Assembly (NCBI GenBank): GCA_902729315.2
Contig: LR746278.1
Coordinates: forward strand, 2,139,001 to 2,203,000
From: Spirodela intermedia
Taxonomy: Eukaryota; Streptophyta; Magnoliopsida; Alismatales; Araceae
DNA: 64,000 bases
Direction of reading: 5' to 3'
Program-made: the position numbers and the translations under genes
Notes under the pieces: generated by a model
Databases searched by the model: none
Told to the model about the DNA's origin: nothing
Seen by the model: only the letters and a program-made list of their open reading frames with translations
In this document: positions 10,331 to 22,342 of the stretch, one piece after another
Layout of the letters: each line of letters begins with the position of its first letter
Position numbering within the stretch: position 1 is the first letter of the stretch

Positions 10331-13158
10331 TGTTGAGTTATGGACTAACTCAATATTATTTTGATGACTTCTAGTCATTAATTTAAAATCATGAAATTGA
10401 TGATATAAAATGTAAATTTAGATGAAAAATTGATATTTTGGATGAGATTAAATAGCCTAGATTATGAGTACATATATGCAAGAGAATTTCAACCTAAAGG
10501 CTAAGGTATAGAAATATTAAATATTAGAATACATATATTTCTCATGCTCTAGACCATGGGAAATAACTCATACTATTTCAAATTCTCATCATAGATAGAA
10601 ATATTAGAATATTTTAATATAAATATAATAAATAGTCTATATGAGGTAAATCTATCATAATCTTATATGAAAGTTCTAATATTTGATTTTTTTTTATCAA
10701 ATAACTTTGCTTATACATGCATATGAGTAACTAATAGAAAGTTCTTTGAATGAGGAGTCAAATTAAATAAATTTGAAGAAAAATATCTAGGTACTGTCAT
10801 AGACATGAAAATTCAACTAATTATAGAAAACTAATTTAAAGAGGAATTAAAAACTAAAAAACATACCAGAACTTAAAGTATTAAGGGAGTTATTTTAAAA
10901 AAAAATTACAATCATTTTTCTATATTTTATAGAGCCCAATTATTTGACTCAATATGGGCCAAAAGGGAGTGTTCTAGCTTAACTTAGGAAGGGACATTCC
11001 ACCCAAATAGGGTAATAAGAAAATATATAATTTTTAAATAGCAAAGGCCATTTCCAAAGATATTTCTCCTCTCAAATTTCAAAGAACCAAATACAAAATC
11101 AAATTACTTAAAGGGTGTTGTGACTATCATTTGGAGTGTCAAATACTTCTTCCTTCAACCCAACATTGATCAAGTACAACAACTCATGGTGTACCAAAAT
11201 GAATTTGAAGATTATGGTAACTTCATTTTAGTTGTTTGTTTGTTTTTTTTTTTTGATCTGCAATATGTGAATAAGTTGAAACACTCATAGTATGTTATCA
11301 CTGTAGTCACATAGGTTGTGATGTACTTGTGGTGTGCTTGCAATGAAAAAAATCTAGGACTGCAAAGATCAGAGTTATAAGTGAGGTAATCACATGCCCA
11401 TGAAATTTATTGATGTGAAGGGTTCTTAATCTGTATAAAATCAAGTGTATTATGATAGTAGAATACTAGAATTGAGGTGATTTTCTCAAAAGTGGATGTA
11501 GCCCAAATGAATTTGGTCAAACAACTATAAAAATCCAGTGCTCACATTATTCTTAATTTATCTTATATTTATATATCATAAAATGAAAAATATTATAATT
11601 AATTATTAAAAAAATAGAAATCAATTCACCCCCTTCCCTCTTGATTTATCTAGCCATCTAGTGAGCTATAAATTTCCCACAAATTATGACATCATTATGG
11701 TTGGAGCCATAATGATGGTGATTTGTGTTGATTGTTAGATGACTTGATAAATCAAAAGGATATGGGGTGAATTAATTTTTTCATATTTTATTTAATTAAA
11801 TATAATATTTTTATTTTTATATATTAATGTTAAAGTATAGTTATAAACTAATATATAATTACGAGATAATCAAGACGAATTTTTGAACATCTGATTTTAT
11901 AATAGTTTGACCAAACTCTTTTTGCCTACATCCACTTTTGAGGAATCCACTTAGATTTTACTATTCCACTATTAGAATACAATTGATTTTGTTGAAATCA
12001 AGAACCGCTTACATCTCTAGGCTTTGTGACCCTATAACCTCTATACCTAGAACATTCAACTTAGAAGTTATAGATCCTTTTGTTCTAGACATGCCACACA
12101 AGCTTGAATGACCCATGTGATTATGTTAATGACACATCACATACATTACAAATCAAAAATAAAAATAAACAAACACTAGAATGAAGTTGCCATAGCCTTC
12201 AAATGTTTTTTCGGTGCACCGACAATTGTTGGGGTACTTAAGATGGGATGAAGTGTTTTAAACTCCAAATGACATCCATAGTTCTCTTCAAACTACTTAA
12301 TTTTGCTTTTAATTGTTCAAGACTCGAGAAGAGGTGACGCAAAAGAAGAACATCTTTTGAAACATCCATCATCATTTGAAGATCCTTTATTTTTATTACT
12401 ATCTAATTTGGACAAAATGTCTCCTTTTAGTTTTTGGCCCTAATTAAGCCAAATGTTTGGATTTAGGTGATCCTTAACAAACTATGTGTGGATCTTGAAA
12501 AATACACAAAAATGACATAAGGTTTGAAAAAATGATAACTCTCTTAATACTATGAATTTTGATGCATAGTATTTAGATTTGAATTCCTCTTTTGGTAAGC
12601 TTTCCATTGAATACTTGAAAACCTAAATTTGTAATATATTTTCTTAGATAAAATCATTTTAGTTAGATAAGTTAAACTTTCAAATTATTTTGTCCTTAGG
12701 CAAAAATATTACTTTAGTAGTATTTTAAAATCAATTATAAATCAATCACTTAATAATTTTCTCCAAAATTCATTCCATTTGACTCCTCATTCAAAGAGAT
12801 TTCTGTTAGTTACTCATATGCCTATATTGTTGAAGTCATATGATACATAAAAGACTAAATATTTACTTCATACATATATTTTATTGTATTTATACTTAGA
12901 TATTTTAACATTTATGTCTCTAATGAGAATTTTGAAATTGTATGAGATATTTTTTACTGTCTAAGTTATCAATTTAATATTTATACATCTTAGTCTTTTT
13001 ATTAAAATTTCATTCAATATATATACTAATAATCTATACTCTTTAATCTCATCCAAGATATCAATCTCGAATTAACTTTATATTTCATATCATAAAATGA
13101 TTTTATATTAATATTTATAAATTATCAAAATAATTTTGATTTAACTCATAACTCAACA
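10331..13158. mobile_element. 2.8-kb inverted-repeat (foldback) element in CK1 intron 2, copy 1
   Basis: The two halves are diverged inverted copies of each other, meeting near 11703. The ends are TGTTGAGTTATG and CATAACTCAACA, perfect inverse complements. Inner landmarks also mirror: TCAAAAGTGGATGTAG near 11487 with its inverse near 11925; GAGGAGTCAAAT near 10752 with its inverse near 12780; and a perfect 11-bp stem around 11690-11717. No transposase frame is present. This explains why CK1 intron 2 is about 4.5 kb. Target-site duplications were not convincing. It could be a foldback-type transposon or an inverted duplication of an older element. Confidence 0.8.
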
Positions 13159-16100
13159 TTTGAGTTTTGTGCTTAAATTATTTTTTTCTCTATAAAATAA
13201 GTTTGAATTGTAATATCCTCTTTGGTGTCACAATTTCATTCTAAAACTTGTATGCTTTTGCTGTTGGAGGTATCTATGTTTGATTTTTTTAGTTTCATGA
13301 AACTATTGAGAAGCTTTAAAATAAATCAATACACTAGATGAACTTTCATAATTTGAATCATCAGCCTCTCCTCAGGTTCTTAGACTAAATATCTATACAG
13401 TCGCATGTATAGGAAACCACAAAAGTTTAAATAGGGACTAGTAATTCTACGACATGGATCGATGGAAATTATTTGAATATAGATTTGGTGGGCCTCGTAT
13501 TAACACAAAAAAAGTAGGTCTAGTCTGTTCTTTGTGGTTGTCATTTGAAGACAACTATTTGGTAGTTTCCATATAAATAACTAGATAGGGTTGATGCATT
13601 TCTATCAAAGAAGTGTGCCCAACAAATTACAAACATTTGGACTTCTTGAAACGTTGTTCTTATTTCTATCAATTACCTATGGGAACATTGGGAATTTTTT
13701 ATATTTTTTCCACAAATTCGTACATTTTCCTTCATTAGTACAGCTTATTTTTTCATGTGGTAGAGTTTCTATCTTTGAAAGGCTATGTCCATCGTCTTAA
13801 AAATAATTTCTCTTTCTTATCAAAGAAGTGGATATTACTCTATTGACCTTTAATTCCTTTTGCCAATATGTTCTCCTATCTTGTATTAATAGATTCTTAT
13901 GAGGAATTTACGCATGAATTTTTGCTTCTTTTCACTCGTCAATAATGGTATGCAATTAGCACATTAAAGACAATAGTGAAAGGTTATAGACCAAAGAGAG
14001 AGCATCATCCTCATTTGAATTCTATTTTATTGTGTATCAAAATGAATTCAATTTCACAATTATTCAATCATATACCACATTTATATTAATCTTAAGTTCC
14101 CCTATGTGTTTAGCAATAAATTGACTGATAATTAATTGCCCCCTTTATATCATATTTTTAATATTTTTTGTATAGTGGGCGGTTTTCCTACAAAAATTGC
14201 TTTTAAGTATGGTGTCTTTATCTTCTTCCCCTTTTTCCAGGAAGATAGAAGGACAGACCATCCGCAAATACAACGTGAATTAAAGCTGTACAAAATCCTT
14301 TTAGGAGGAAGTAATAAACTATTATTGCCAAAAGTTACGTGTAATCTATCTTGTTTTATTTTCGACACGGGATTAACTTTCTTTTCAATTGTGTAGCTGG
14401 AATTCCGCACGTGAGATGGTATGATGTTGAACGTGACTATAATGTTCTCGTGATGGACTTATTAGGACCAAGTCTCGAGGATCTTGTCAATCAATGTGGT
14501 GGAAAACTATCTTTGAAGAGTGTCCTAATGCTCGCTGACCAAATGGTAGATTCTTTTCAAAAAAATTCCTCAACCATTATAATATAAGCACGATATTCTA
14601 GTTTTACATATTTTTCTTGTATATACTATTTTCTTGATATTTATCAGATCAAGAGGATAGAGTATGTTCATTGTAAATCTCTTCTGCATCGAAATATAAA
14701 GCCTAAGAATTTTCTCATGGGCATGGGAAGACATGCAAATAAGGTTGGGTTTAAGTAAATTTCTTATAATTTTATTTGAGAGTGCTACTATCATCCTATA
14801 ATGCGGCCTAATCAATTTTATTTCTTCAATTTAGGTGTACATAATTGGCTTCGGCCATGGAAAGAAATTTATAGATACAAATACACATCAGCACATCTCA
14901 CACAGGTATCTAGATAGTTTTCATATTCATAAATAAGATTTGTTCGCTGAACTTTTGTTGTTAATCTATGGAATATTAAATTTACTTAAATGCCCGGTAC
15001 AAGGGTAACGATGGGATGCAAAGCCTCCAACACAAAACCAACATGAAATCACCATAGATGGATGGGGTGGATTGATAGTTGCACATCTACACAATTGGAT
15101 GGTTTTCTTTAGGACCATGTTGCATGACAGAATCATTGATACGTTGCTGTGGATTTCCATGTATAATCTTTGGAGATGCGTCCACTCATGTCTATTTTGC
15201 ATGAAAGAAATATTTATTTGCCGCTTGCTTGCTTTGGTTGGTTGGAATTCTTAGATATTTTTGAACTGAAGCTGATCGCAATGAGAAGCTTGCTTTTGTT
15301 CTTGGATATTTTGTGCAAGTGTTTCCTACCCCCTTCTTATTTCTGCACATACTTGAGAGTTCTTATTTGCGATGTCTAATGTGTCTTCAAATCATCATAG
15401 AGAGAATAAGAGTTTGAAACGGACAGGGAGATATGCCCATTGTGGTAGAGGTATGTGGCCAACATTAATTTATTTCATGTGCCATATTCGATCAATTTAC
15501 CACGGGAATTGCAAGCATTGAAAGCCCTTTCTTTGGGTGATAAGAACAAGGTAGGAGGGATGATCTAGAGTCACTCGGCTATGTTCTCATGTATTTGTTA
15601 AGAGGAAGGTAATCTTTTCTTCCCCAACTGTCGGCAAAATATTTATGCGTGTATTTATTTTATTAGTTGCTAATTTTCTTTGCCTTTCTTCAGCCTAACA
15701 TGGGAAGACCTGAAAGGAGGCACTGAAAGGCAAAAATACGAAAAAATTAGTGAAAAGAAGGTTTCCATGCCGATTGAGGTATTACCCAAAAATCGTAAAA
15801 AAATAAAAATGAGTGGTATCTTACGACGATTCATCCTCTCTCTCTCTCTCTCTCTCTCTTTATCTCTCTCTTCCCTTCTTCTAAATAACACTACGTTCAT
15901 CTCTCTTGTAGGCCCTGTGTCATGGATATCCTATAGAATTTGCATCATATTTCTATTATTGCCGCTCCCTCTGCTTTGACGACAAACCTAACTATGCTTA
16001 CTTGAGAGAAATATTTCATGGTCTCTTTAAGCGCGAACGTAAGATGATTAATGTCTATATATTTATACTTACACAAGCCGTGACGTTTACGTCACGGAGT

Positions 16101-16545
16101 TGTAATCACCACTAATCTTGGAGACGTCCCCTCGTTCGTAGGTTTTCAGTTTGACTACGTATTTGATTGGACGACACCGAAGTATCAACAATCTCAACGT
16201 TCAAAGGAGCCTGCGCATGTACCGGTGAGTGGGTTGTCACAAGAGCTCTGAGTATAATCCTCACGTCATCTTCGGAAATTTCAGATATTTATATGCCCAT
16301 GAAAATGCCAATCTTTTTTTTCTTTGTCACAGGGTCCTGCTCATAAGCCAAACAATACGTTGCGCCTCCCAATAGCCAATGCCCGTGGACACCCGGGTGA
16401 GTCTACTGGCCAAGCTCAATTCCTCTTTTCTCTACGTGAAGTATGAATATTAGTCTGCCTTTCTTCATAAAAAGATGCTCCTCTTGGATTCTAGTTCGTG
16501 CTCACTGGTTGCTCCCTGCTTGTGATAGCTTCAGATATTTTAAAG

Positions 16546-16547
<2 letters not shown>

Positions 16548-16618
<71 letters not shown>
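16548..16618 (+). repeat. Compound CT/TA microsatellite in the last CK1 intron
   Basis: A CT run of about 17 dinucleotides passes directly into a TA run of about 18. Units 2 and 3 carry shorter TA runs (29393-29461 and 42236-42304). The difference helps separate unit 1 from units 2 and 3. Confidence 0.9.
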
Positions 16619-16621
<3 letters not shown>

Positions 16622-16783
16622 GTCCTTGAAGATTCACACATGAATGAGTTCGATCATATGCCTTCCCTTCTAAATCAGACATTGTGAATGGATTTGACAT
16701 GGCCATTTTCTATCTGATCTTTAGTTACTTCCGAGACAAGTGATCTACTTAAGCCTCGTCCACGCCCGACCATCCTCATCTAG

Positions 16784-17138
16784 AGTTCATGGATCATATT
16801 CCCGACACTTGATTAGCTTCATTTCAACTTCTACGAGATGCCTTTGCTTCACCATTGAATTCGACCGATCTCTCATGTCTCAGGGCGAGCAGTCCAAAAA
16901 AAAGAGTATGATCATCCATGGAGAAGCTACGTGGCGGCATCTAGCACTGGAGCAGTGTACCAGTCTTTCATCTCTCTGAAATTGCAATTTGGTACCATCC
17001 TATACTCTTTCAATTCCAAAGGCCATGATCGCCCGCTGCGTTAGAATTACAGTGGACTCACGTTTGCATTCTCCACTTTGCATGGTTTTTAACTAGACAA
17101 AAATCTCATATCGGATTGTATTGAATTTGGCAGCTGTT

Positions 17139-17182
<44 letters not shown>

Positions 17183-17416
17183 CTTATCTATCTTTTGGTG
17201 GGCATGGCATGCATTATGTGAATCCACGATTGTTGACTGAGGTTTAATCACCAAGGTAGGTGGGCCTCCCCATTTGGGTCCCATGATTCCCCGTGAGTTC
17301 ACATGTCGGCCGGCCACTTGACTAGTACCAGTGAGGCCCACAAGCAGCAAGGGTAGCTCTTTGGTCAAGACAGGTCATTGACCCTCACCGATCACATTGA
17401 CCACCGCGTCCCAGCA
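16784..17416. other. CK1 3' flank, no gene
   Basis: No gene is seen. The interval has an interrupted CT tract at about 17140-17182. The frames across it are low-complexity or have no recognisable domain. It leads into the GA tract that marks the unit junction. Confidence 0.6.
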
Positions 17417-17417
17417 C

Positions 17418-17498
<81 letters not shown>
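17417..17498. repeat. GA microsatellite at unit 1/2 junction
   Basis: About 40 GA dinucleotides run straight into GGAGGGAGAAGTTACC, the start of unit 2. The matching left edge of unit 1 reads GGAGGAAGAAGTTACC after unique DNA. The purine-rich match on both sides suggests the units were joined within this tract. Confidence 0.9.
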
Positions 17499-17502
<4 letters not shown>

Positions 17503-17930
17503 GGAGAAGTTACCAAATGGAGTAAATTAATACATGATAAACTAAAACACTTAGAATAGAATGGACATGATATAAGTCAGTATATAACTTGACATCTCTT
17601 TTGGCCAACACGCAATTCTTTCCTTCAAACAATGTAGAGCTTGAAACCTCCATAGAGATAATTAACATGTAAGGAATAGATATAATGATGATCCTCCTAA
17701 CTCCAATACTTCTTACAAGAACACCAGGGTTGATGATTTCACATTTAAGGGTTCTTAGAATTAAGGTTTATTTAGAGTGAGAGGCTGGCATGGATAGTAA
17801 GTTTGGATGGTATGAAATGTCAGAGGCTAGGAAGATTAGATTTGTCAATTCGAAGTTAGTGAGATTTGTTAATACTTATTGACAGAACCCAAATCATCTT
17901 TTAGAATGTATAGGTTAAGAACCCATAGAT

Positions 17931-18346
17931 AATTAAGTTGAGATCAAGATTAAGTTAAGAGAGAAATATATATCTATTAAATATAAAATAAGATTCATAG
18001 ATCAATGATAAAATATTATATAAGACAATTGTCGTGCAATTAACTATGTAATGTAACTCAACAAGTTATTACTTAATTGTGAGTCGATGAAGATTTCACT
18101 ATCACCATATCTCGCTTCAAAATTGAAGTGAGAAAAGATTTGATAAATAAACACTTTGTTATAGATATTTGTACATTATAAGAAGTTTATTATATAGTCC
18201 TACACTTAGATAATTTTCACATGTCCCCCCCATTGAGAATTAAGTTGAGATCAAGATTAAGCTAAGAGAAACATATATACATATTAACTATAAAAGTTTA
18301 TTATCTGATCCTAGACTTAGATAACTTCCACATGCCCCCCCCCCCC
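17931..18346. repeat. Contracted 309-bp repeat array, unit 2
   Basis: Only about 1.3 repeat lengths remain, against three in unit 1. After the first C-run the second copy is internally deleted, jumping from ACTATAAAA to GTTTATTATCTG. The same structure is present at about 30774-31189 and 43617-44032, so the contraction preceded further amplification. Confidence 0.8.
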
Positions 18347-18600
18347 TTGTATGTATTAACTCATAGTCACAATCATCTCATTTCTAGATTCAAGCTATTG
18401 AAGAGACTAAAACTAACCATGAAAATTTGTAAATTCTTACCATGAATAAGACCACATGAGAACAACCACATGACAAAGGTAAATGACTAGTAGAACAACC
18501 ACGTGAGAGAGTACCTTTAGAGTGAACTGTTTTAAGTGTCATGGGTATGACTATGTAACAACCCAATGCCCAACCAATAACCTCCATATCGATGAGTCTA

Positions 18601-19171
18601 ATGCCTTATGTTGAAGGTTGCAAGTTTTGAGAGGCTAAAGGAGGCTTACTAGATGTGTCCAGATTGTGTAGCAATCATTGTTGCCATCAATGATGGGCAC
18701 CCATTTAGAGAATATAAGGACAACATAATTTAAGATGTTATTTTTTTAGAAAGCAATGTTTATATATATCACAATCCTCTAGAGATTTTCTAATATGGGA
18801 GATACATGTGGGTGAGCTTACATGACACTTCATACATGACAAAACTATTGACACTATGGAAGAGTGTTTTTGTTGATGTGGTGAGATGTAGCGAAACTTA
18901 TCTCACAATGTTACACTTGCACGTGAGCATGAATTTTGTACAAAATTATCTAGACAAGAGGTTGATATAAACCCCTAAATGTCCCAAAACAATCATGCGA
19001 GGATGTGAGCATGAGTTTTGTACTAAGATTACCAATAACCCCCAAGAAGTATGATTTTATTTTTGTTCTTATTGGTAGTTTCTCTAAGATGGCACATTTT
19101 TTTCTTATTCCAGAACTTCTTATGCCTCTAAAATAGCACACTTATACTTTGATGAAATTACTAAATTTCAT
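18601..19171 (+). mobile_element. Gypsy integrase relic fragment, unit 2
   Basis: This equals 3878-4436 of unit 1 (end of RNase H and part of integrase). The left junction joins base 1800 to 3878 at a shared CTA, a 2,077-bp deletion. An extra stretch of about 15 bp near 18923 copies a nearby sequence. The right end stops at TTTCAT, followed by six bases GGCGAG and then MIOX exon 2. Confidence 0.85.
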
Positions 19172-19177
19172 GGCGAG

Positions 19178-20703
19178 TCCTTCGGGCAGACATTCAGGGA
19201 CTACAATGGCGAGTCGCAAAGGAAGGCATCGGTGGAGGAGTTCTACCGGCTGAACCACACTCACCAGACCTTCGACTTTGTGGGCACCACTCATCAGACC
19301 CTTTCTTTTGCTTCTTTCTTCTTTTCCTTCTCCCCCACTCTCCTTCTTGCCTGATCTGATCTGATCTGATCTGAACTGCACTGTCTCGTCGGGCAGGTGA
19401 AGAGGATGAGGGAGGAGTACGGGAAGCTGGACCGGGTAGAGATGAGCGTGTGGGAGTGCTGCGAGCTGCTGAACGAGTTCGTGGACGAGAGCGACCCGGA
19501 CCTGGACGAGCCCCAGATCGAGCACCTGCTGCAGACGGCGGAGGCCATCCGCAAGGACTACCCCGACGAGGACTGGCTCCACCTCACCGGCCTCATCCAC
19601 GGTCAGTTAGAGAGAGAGAGAGAGAGAGAGAGAGGAATTCAACCATCCATCCATGGCCAGCCCTGTAATTCATCCATATCATCTATCCGACTGACCCATC
19701 TCCTGCAATCAGATCTGGGGAAGGTCCTCCTCCACCCCTCCTTCGGGCAGCTCCCGCAGTGGGCCGTCGTCGGCGACACCTTCCCCGTCGGCTGCGCCTT
19801 CGACCAATCCAACGTTCACTACAAGGTCTTCCTCCTCCTCCTCCTCTTCTTCTTCTTCTTCTTCTTCTTCTTCTTCTTCTTCTTCTTCTTCTTCTTCTTC
19901 TTCATGATAGCCTGACGAGCTGGCTTCTTGGTCTGATCTTGGCCTCAGTACTTCAAAGAAAATCCAGACAGCGCCAACCCGGAGTACAGCACGAAGCTCG
20001 GGGTGTACGCCGAGGGCTGCGGGCTCAACAACGTGATGATGTCGTGGGGCCACGACGACTACATGTACTTGGTCGGTATCCACCTCCAAAAAAATGGGAG
20101 ATCAATGGCAGAATCTCCATTTTCTGGAGTGTGCCCAGGGCTGACGATGCTCTGCGTTCTGAAACTCAGGTTGCGAAGAAGAACAAGACGACCCTTCCTT
20201 CGGCTGGGCTGTTCATCATCCGCTACCACTCCTTCTACCGTGAGCCACACTCCATCAACTTCGTCAGACCCCAGTTCATAATCTCCCCTTGTCCTCCGGC
20301 TAACACGATTCAAAAATCTCAGCCTTGCACAAGTCTGGAGCGTACTCCTTTCTGATGAACGAGGAGGATAAGGAGAACCTGAAATGGCTGCACGTTTTCA
20401 AGTCAGTGGTCCTTTGAACGCGGCCTTCTTCCCCAAGTTCCCTTCTTCGCTCTCTAGCCTCTGACTGCCGCCTCTGTGGTTTCAGCAAGTACGATCTCTA
20501 CAGCAAGAGCAAGGTCAGGATCGACGTCGAGAGTGTGAAGCCCTACTACCTGTCCCTCATCGAGAAGGTGGGCGGGTTCTCATTGAATCATTGACTGACT
20601 GTGAACGGCGCTCCTCTGATTCTTTCATTCCCTCGTCTGTAACCTGAAGTGGCTGTGTGATTGTTCTCTCTTGCAGTACTTCCCTGCCAAGTTGAAGTGG
20701 TGA
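19178..20703 (+). pseudogene. MIOX: 5'-truncated myo-inositol oxygenase, copy 2
   Basis: Exons 2 (partial, 19178-19279) to 9 are kept at the same spacing as the complete copy, ending in the same YFPAKLKW stop. The promoter, exon 1 and the first 38 codons are gone, replaced by gypsy integrase DNA. The MIOX frame stays open upstream to a stop at 19085 but contains no ATG. The ATG made at the junction (19170) is in another frame and stops after 27 codons. The first in-frame methionine is Met76 of the full protein. There is one substitution, Asp48 to Asn. Iron-binding motifs downstream are intact, so decay is by loss of start only. A short product from Met76 cannot be excluded but would lack conserved N-terminal sequence. 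Confidence 0.88.
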
Positions 20704-22342
20704 CACGCCAAAGTACAAGGCCTGTGGGATGGAAATCCTTCTTCCAGTCTGAAAGATAGGGAGCGATAAAGGGAGTCTCCTGTCGCTGTTGCCTCCTTCT
20801 TTCCTCGTCTTCCGTCGGCATCTCGAGGGAAACTCGGCTGTCAATCTCCAACGGCGCTGTATCCACTACCTTTCTTTGAAAAGCTCCTCTTGTGTTGGCA
20901 GTTATGAGAGGGCTCCTGAGGATCACATCTTGTTGAATGAACAATGGACCAGGAAATAATCTCCGTACTCCCCATTGTATTTTCTTGGGCGCCAACGGAG
21001 CGAATAAGAAAAATCTATGAACCGATACAACCTCCGTTCGACGAAGATCAGGATACCTTTCTTGAATTGATGTTTTCGGCTCGAATTCCACGCTAGAAAC
21101 AAGAATAGAACGCTCTTTGGTGTGAAAATCAAGAAGGCCAGGGACGGGGGGCCGGCCACTCGTACGACTAGTCCGCAATCTTTATCTGTCGAGCACGCTT
21201 GGTCTAAACTATGACGCAATCAATAACGTGTAAGATTGGATCAATGCGTGTCCGACTCGATCTGATCATTCTGCATTATCCCTAAACAGTTAAGAGTTCT
21301 AAATCAACAAAGAAGATCAGACATCCGCGCCGTGCCACCAGCCGAAGGAATCGTTCAGATTTGTCACCATAAACAAGCAAGAACTCACAAATGATGAGCT
21401 CGCCTAAACGCCGTTCGAGAAAGTAGTTGTGTGTCAACCATATCACCAGGTGGACTGAACGGCGCAACATTATTACGTGGAATGCCGACGAGATCCGACC
21501 AATCGAAGAACTCTCATTAATGGAGGGAATGTGGACGGAATACCTCGCTATTGACTGAATAACGTCAGTGGAGGAGATCGGCTCGTCTTCCCCGCATCAT
21601 CATCCCCTCCAACGCTTCCTCCGCAACGTCAGAAGGCAGAAAGATAGATGGCCATCCCCGTCCATCGACTTTAACCGCACGGAGGTTTCAGAGAGAGAGA
21701 GAGAGAGAGAATCTAATTAATTAGTGTGCCGATCAACGACGGTTGGGTCCGGTGTATCGACGGCCTCGGTGATGGTCCCCAATCTACCCGCGAAACCGAA
21801 AGATGAATCCGATCAGGGGGTAAGTCGGATCATACGGTCCAGAGTGCGCTGGAAGCCTACAGATCTTATCCGTGGGGTCTTTCCAGGTATTTGTATAATT
21901 ATTAGAAACTTATGGACCGTTTTGGTCATTTAATGAGGGTGATAAGGAGGAAAATAATAAAATATTTTGTCCTAAGCGGAGAGAGAGAGAGTACCTAATC
22001 CTCCGCTATCGTGACCTCCCACCGGCCTAGCTTTTCTCGTCTGTGCTCCGAGGGTTGCTACCAGTTACCCTCTTCCCTCCCGGGAACCCTCACGGTTCCC
22101 GATCGTAGTTCATATCCACCTCTCATCGTTGATTATAAGCGAGAGTTTGATGCGACGCAGTGAAAGAGTAATATTGGCGCCAGGTTGGTCTGTAGATACG
22201 TCTAAATTATTTTACGTCGTAATTAGCGTCGCCGTCAGTCTCTCTGAATTGTGTCCCTTTTGTTCTTGGTTTAAGGTATCGGTCGAGGTTGATCTCTTCG
22301 GTTTGGCGTCAGAGAGGTATTTTACTTCCAATTACCGTGAGC

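Larger units (their letters stand above)
9496..16783 (+). pseudogene. Degenerate casein kinase 1-like gene, copy 1
   Basis: Twelve exon-like segments match plant casein kinase 1 in order: 9496-9571, 9691-9731, 14241-14310, 14397-14545, 14648-14743, 14835-14905, 15401-15608 (disrupted), 15694-15778, 15912-16038, 16142-16224, 16333-16396, 16725-16783. Introns are retained, so this is not a processed copy. Critical residues are lost: the glycine loop reads IGGGSSG (family GSGSFG), HRD reads HRN at residues 126-128, KPDN reads KPKN, and DFG reads GFG at 149-151. Lys38 of VAIK remains. The seventh exon has about 78 extra bases replacing the family segment before RRDDLESLGYVLMY. Downstream exons are well kept, including YEKISEKK and FDYVFDW. 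CK1 normally phosphorylates Ser/Thr; this product could not be expected to. A pseudokinase is the alternative if exon 7 is spliced internally. Confidence 0.85.
196..17498. repeat. Tandem unit 1 (longest, ancestral-looking copy)
   Basis: This is the first and longest copy of the amplified module, 17.3 kb. Its left edge aligns with the sequence that restarts at 17499, 30342 and 43185. It contains everything the later units have, plus about 4.46 kb they lack: more copies of the 309-bp repeat, 2,077 bp of the gypsy relic (1801-3877), and about 1.9 kb that includes the MIOX promoter and start. The gypsy relic reads continuously across the segment missing elsewhere, so the later units carry deletions; this unit does not carry insertions. 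It ends in a GA microsatellite at which the next unit begins. Confidence 0.9.

Noticed and set aside
10331-13158. LTR retrotransposon explanation of the CK1 intron insert, because of TG...CA ends
   Set aside because: The halves are inverted, not direct, and there is no primer-binding site, polypurine tract or coding text.
17093-17368. Minus frame with Glu-Arg repeats near the unit junction
   Set aside because: The repeat residues come from the CT microsatellite; no gene signal.
19170-19252. New start codon for MIOX at the junction ATGGCGAGT in units 2-4
   Set aside because: It is out of frame with MIOX and reaches a stop after 27 codons.
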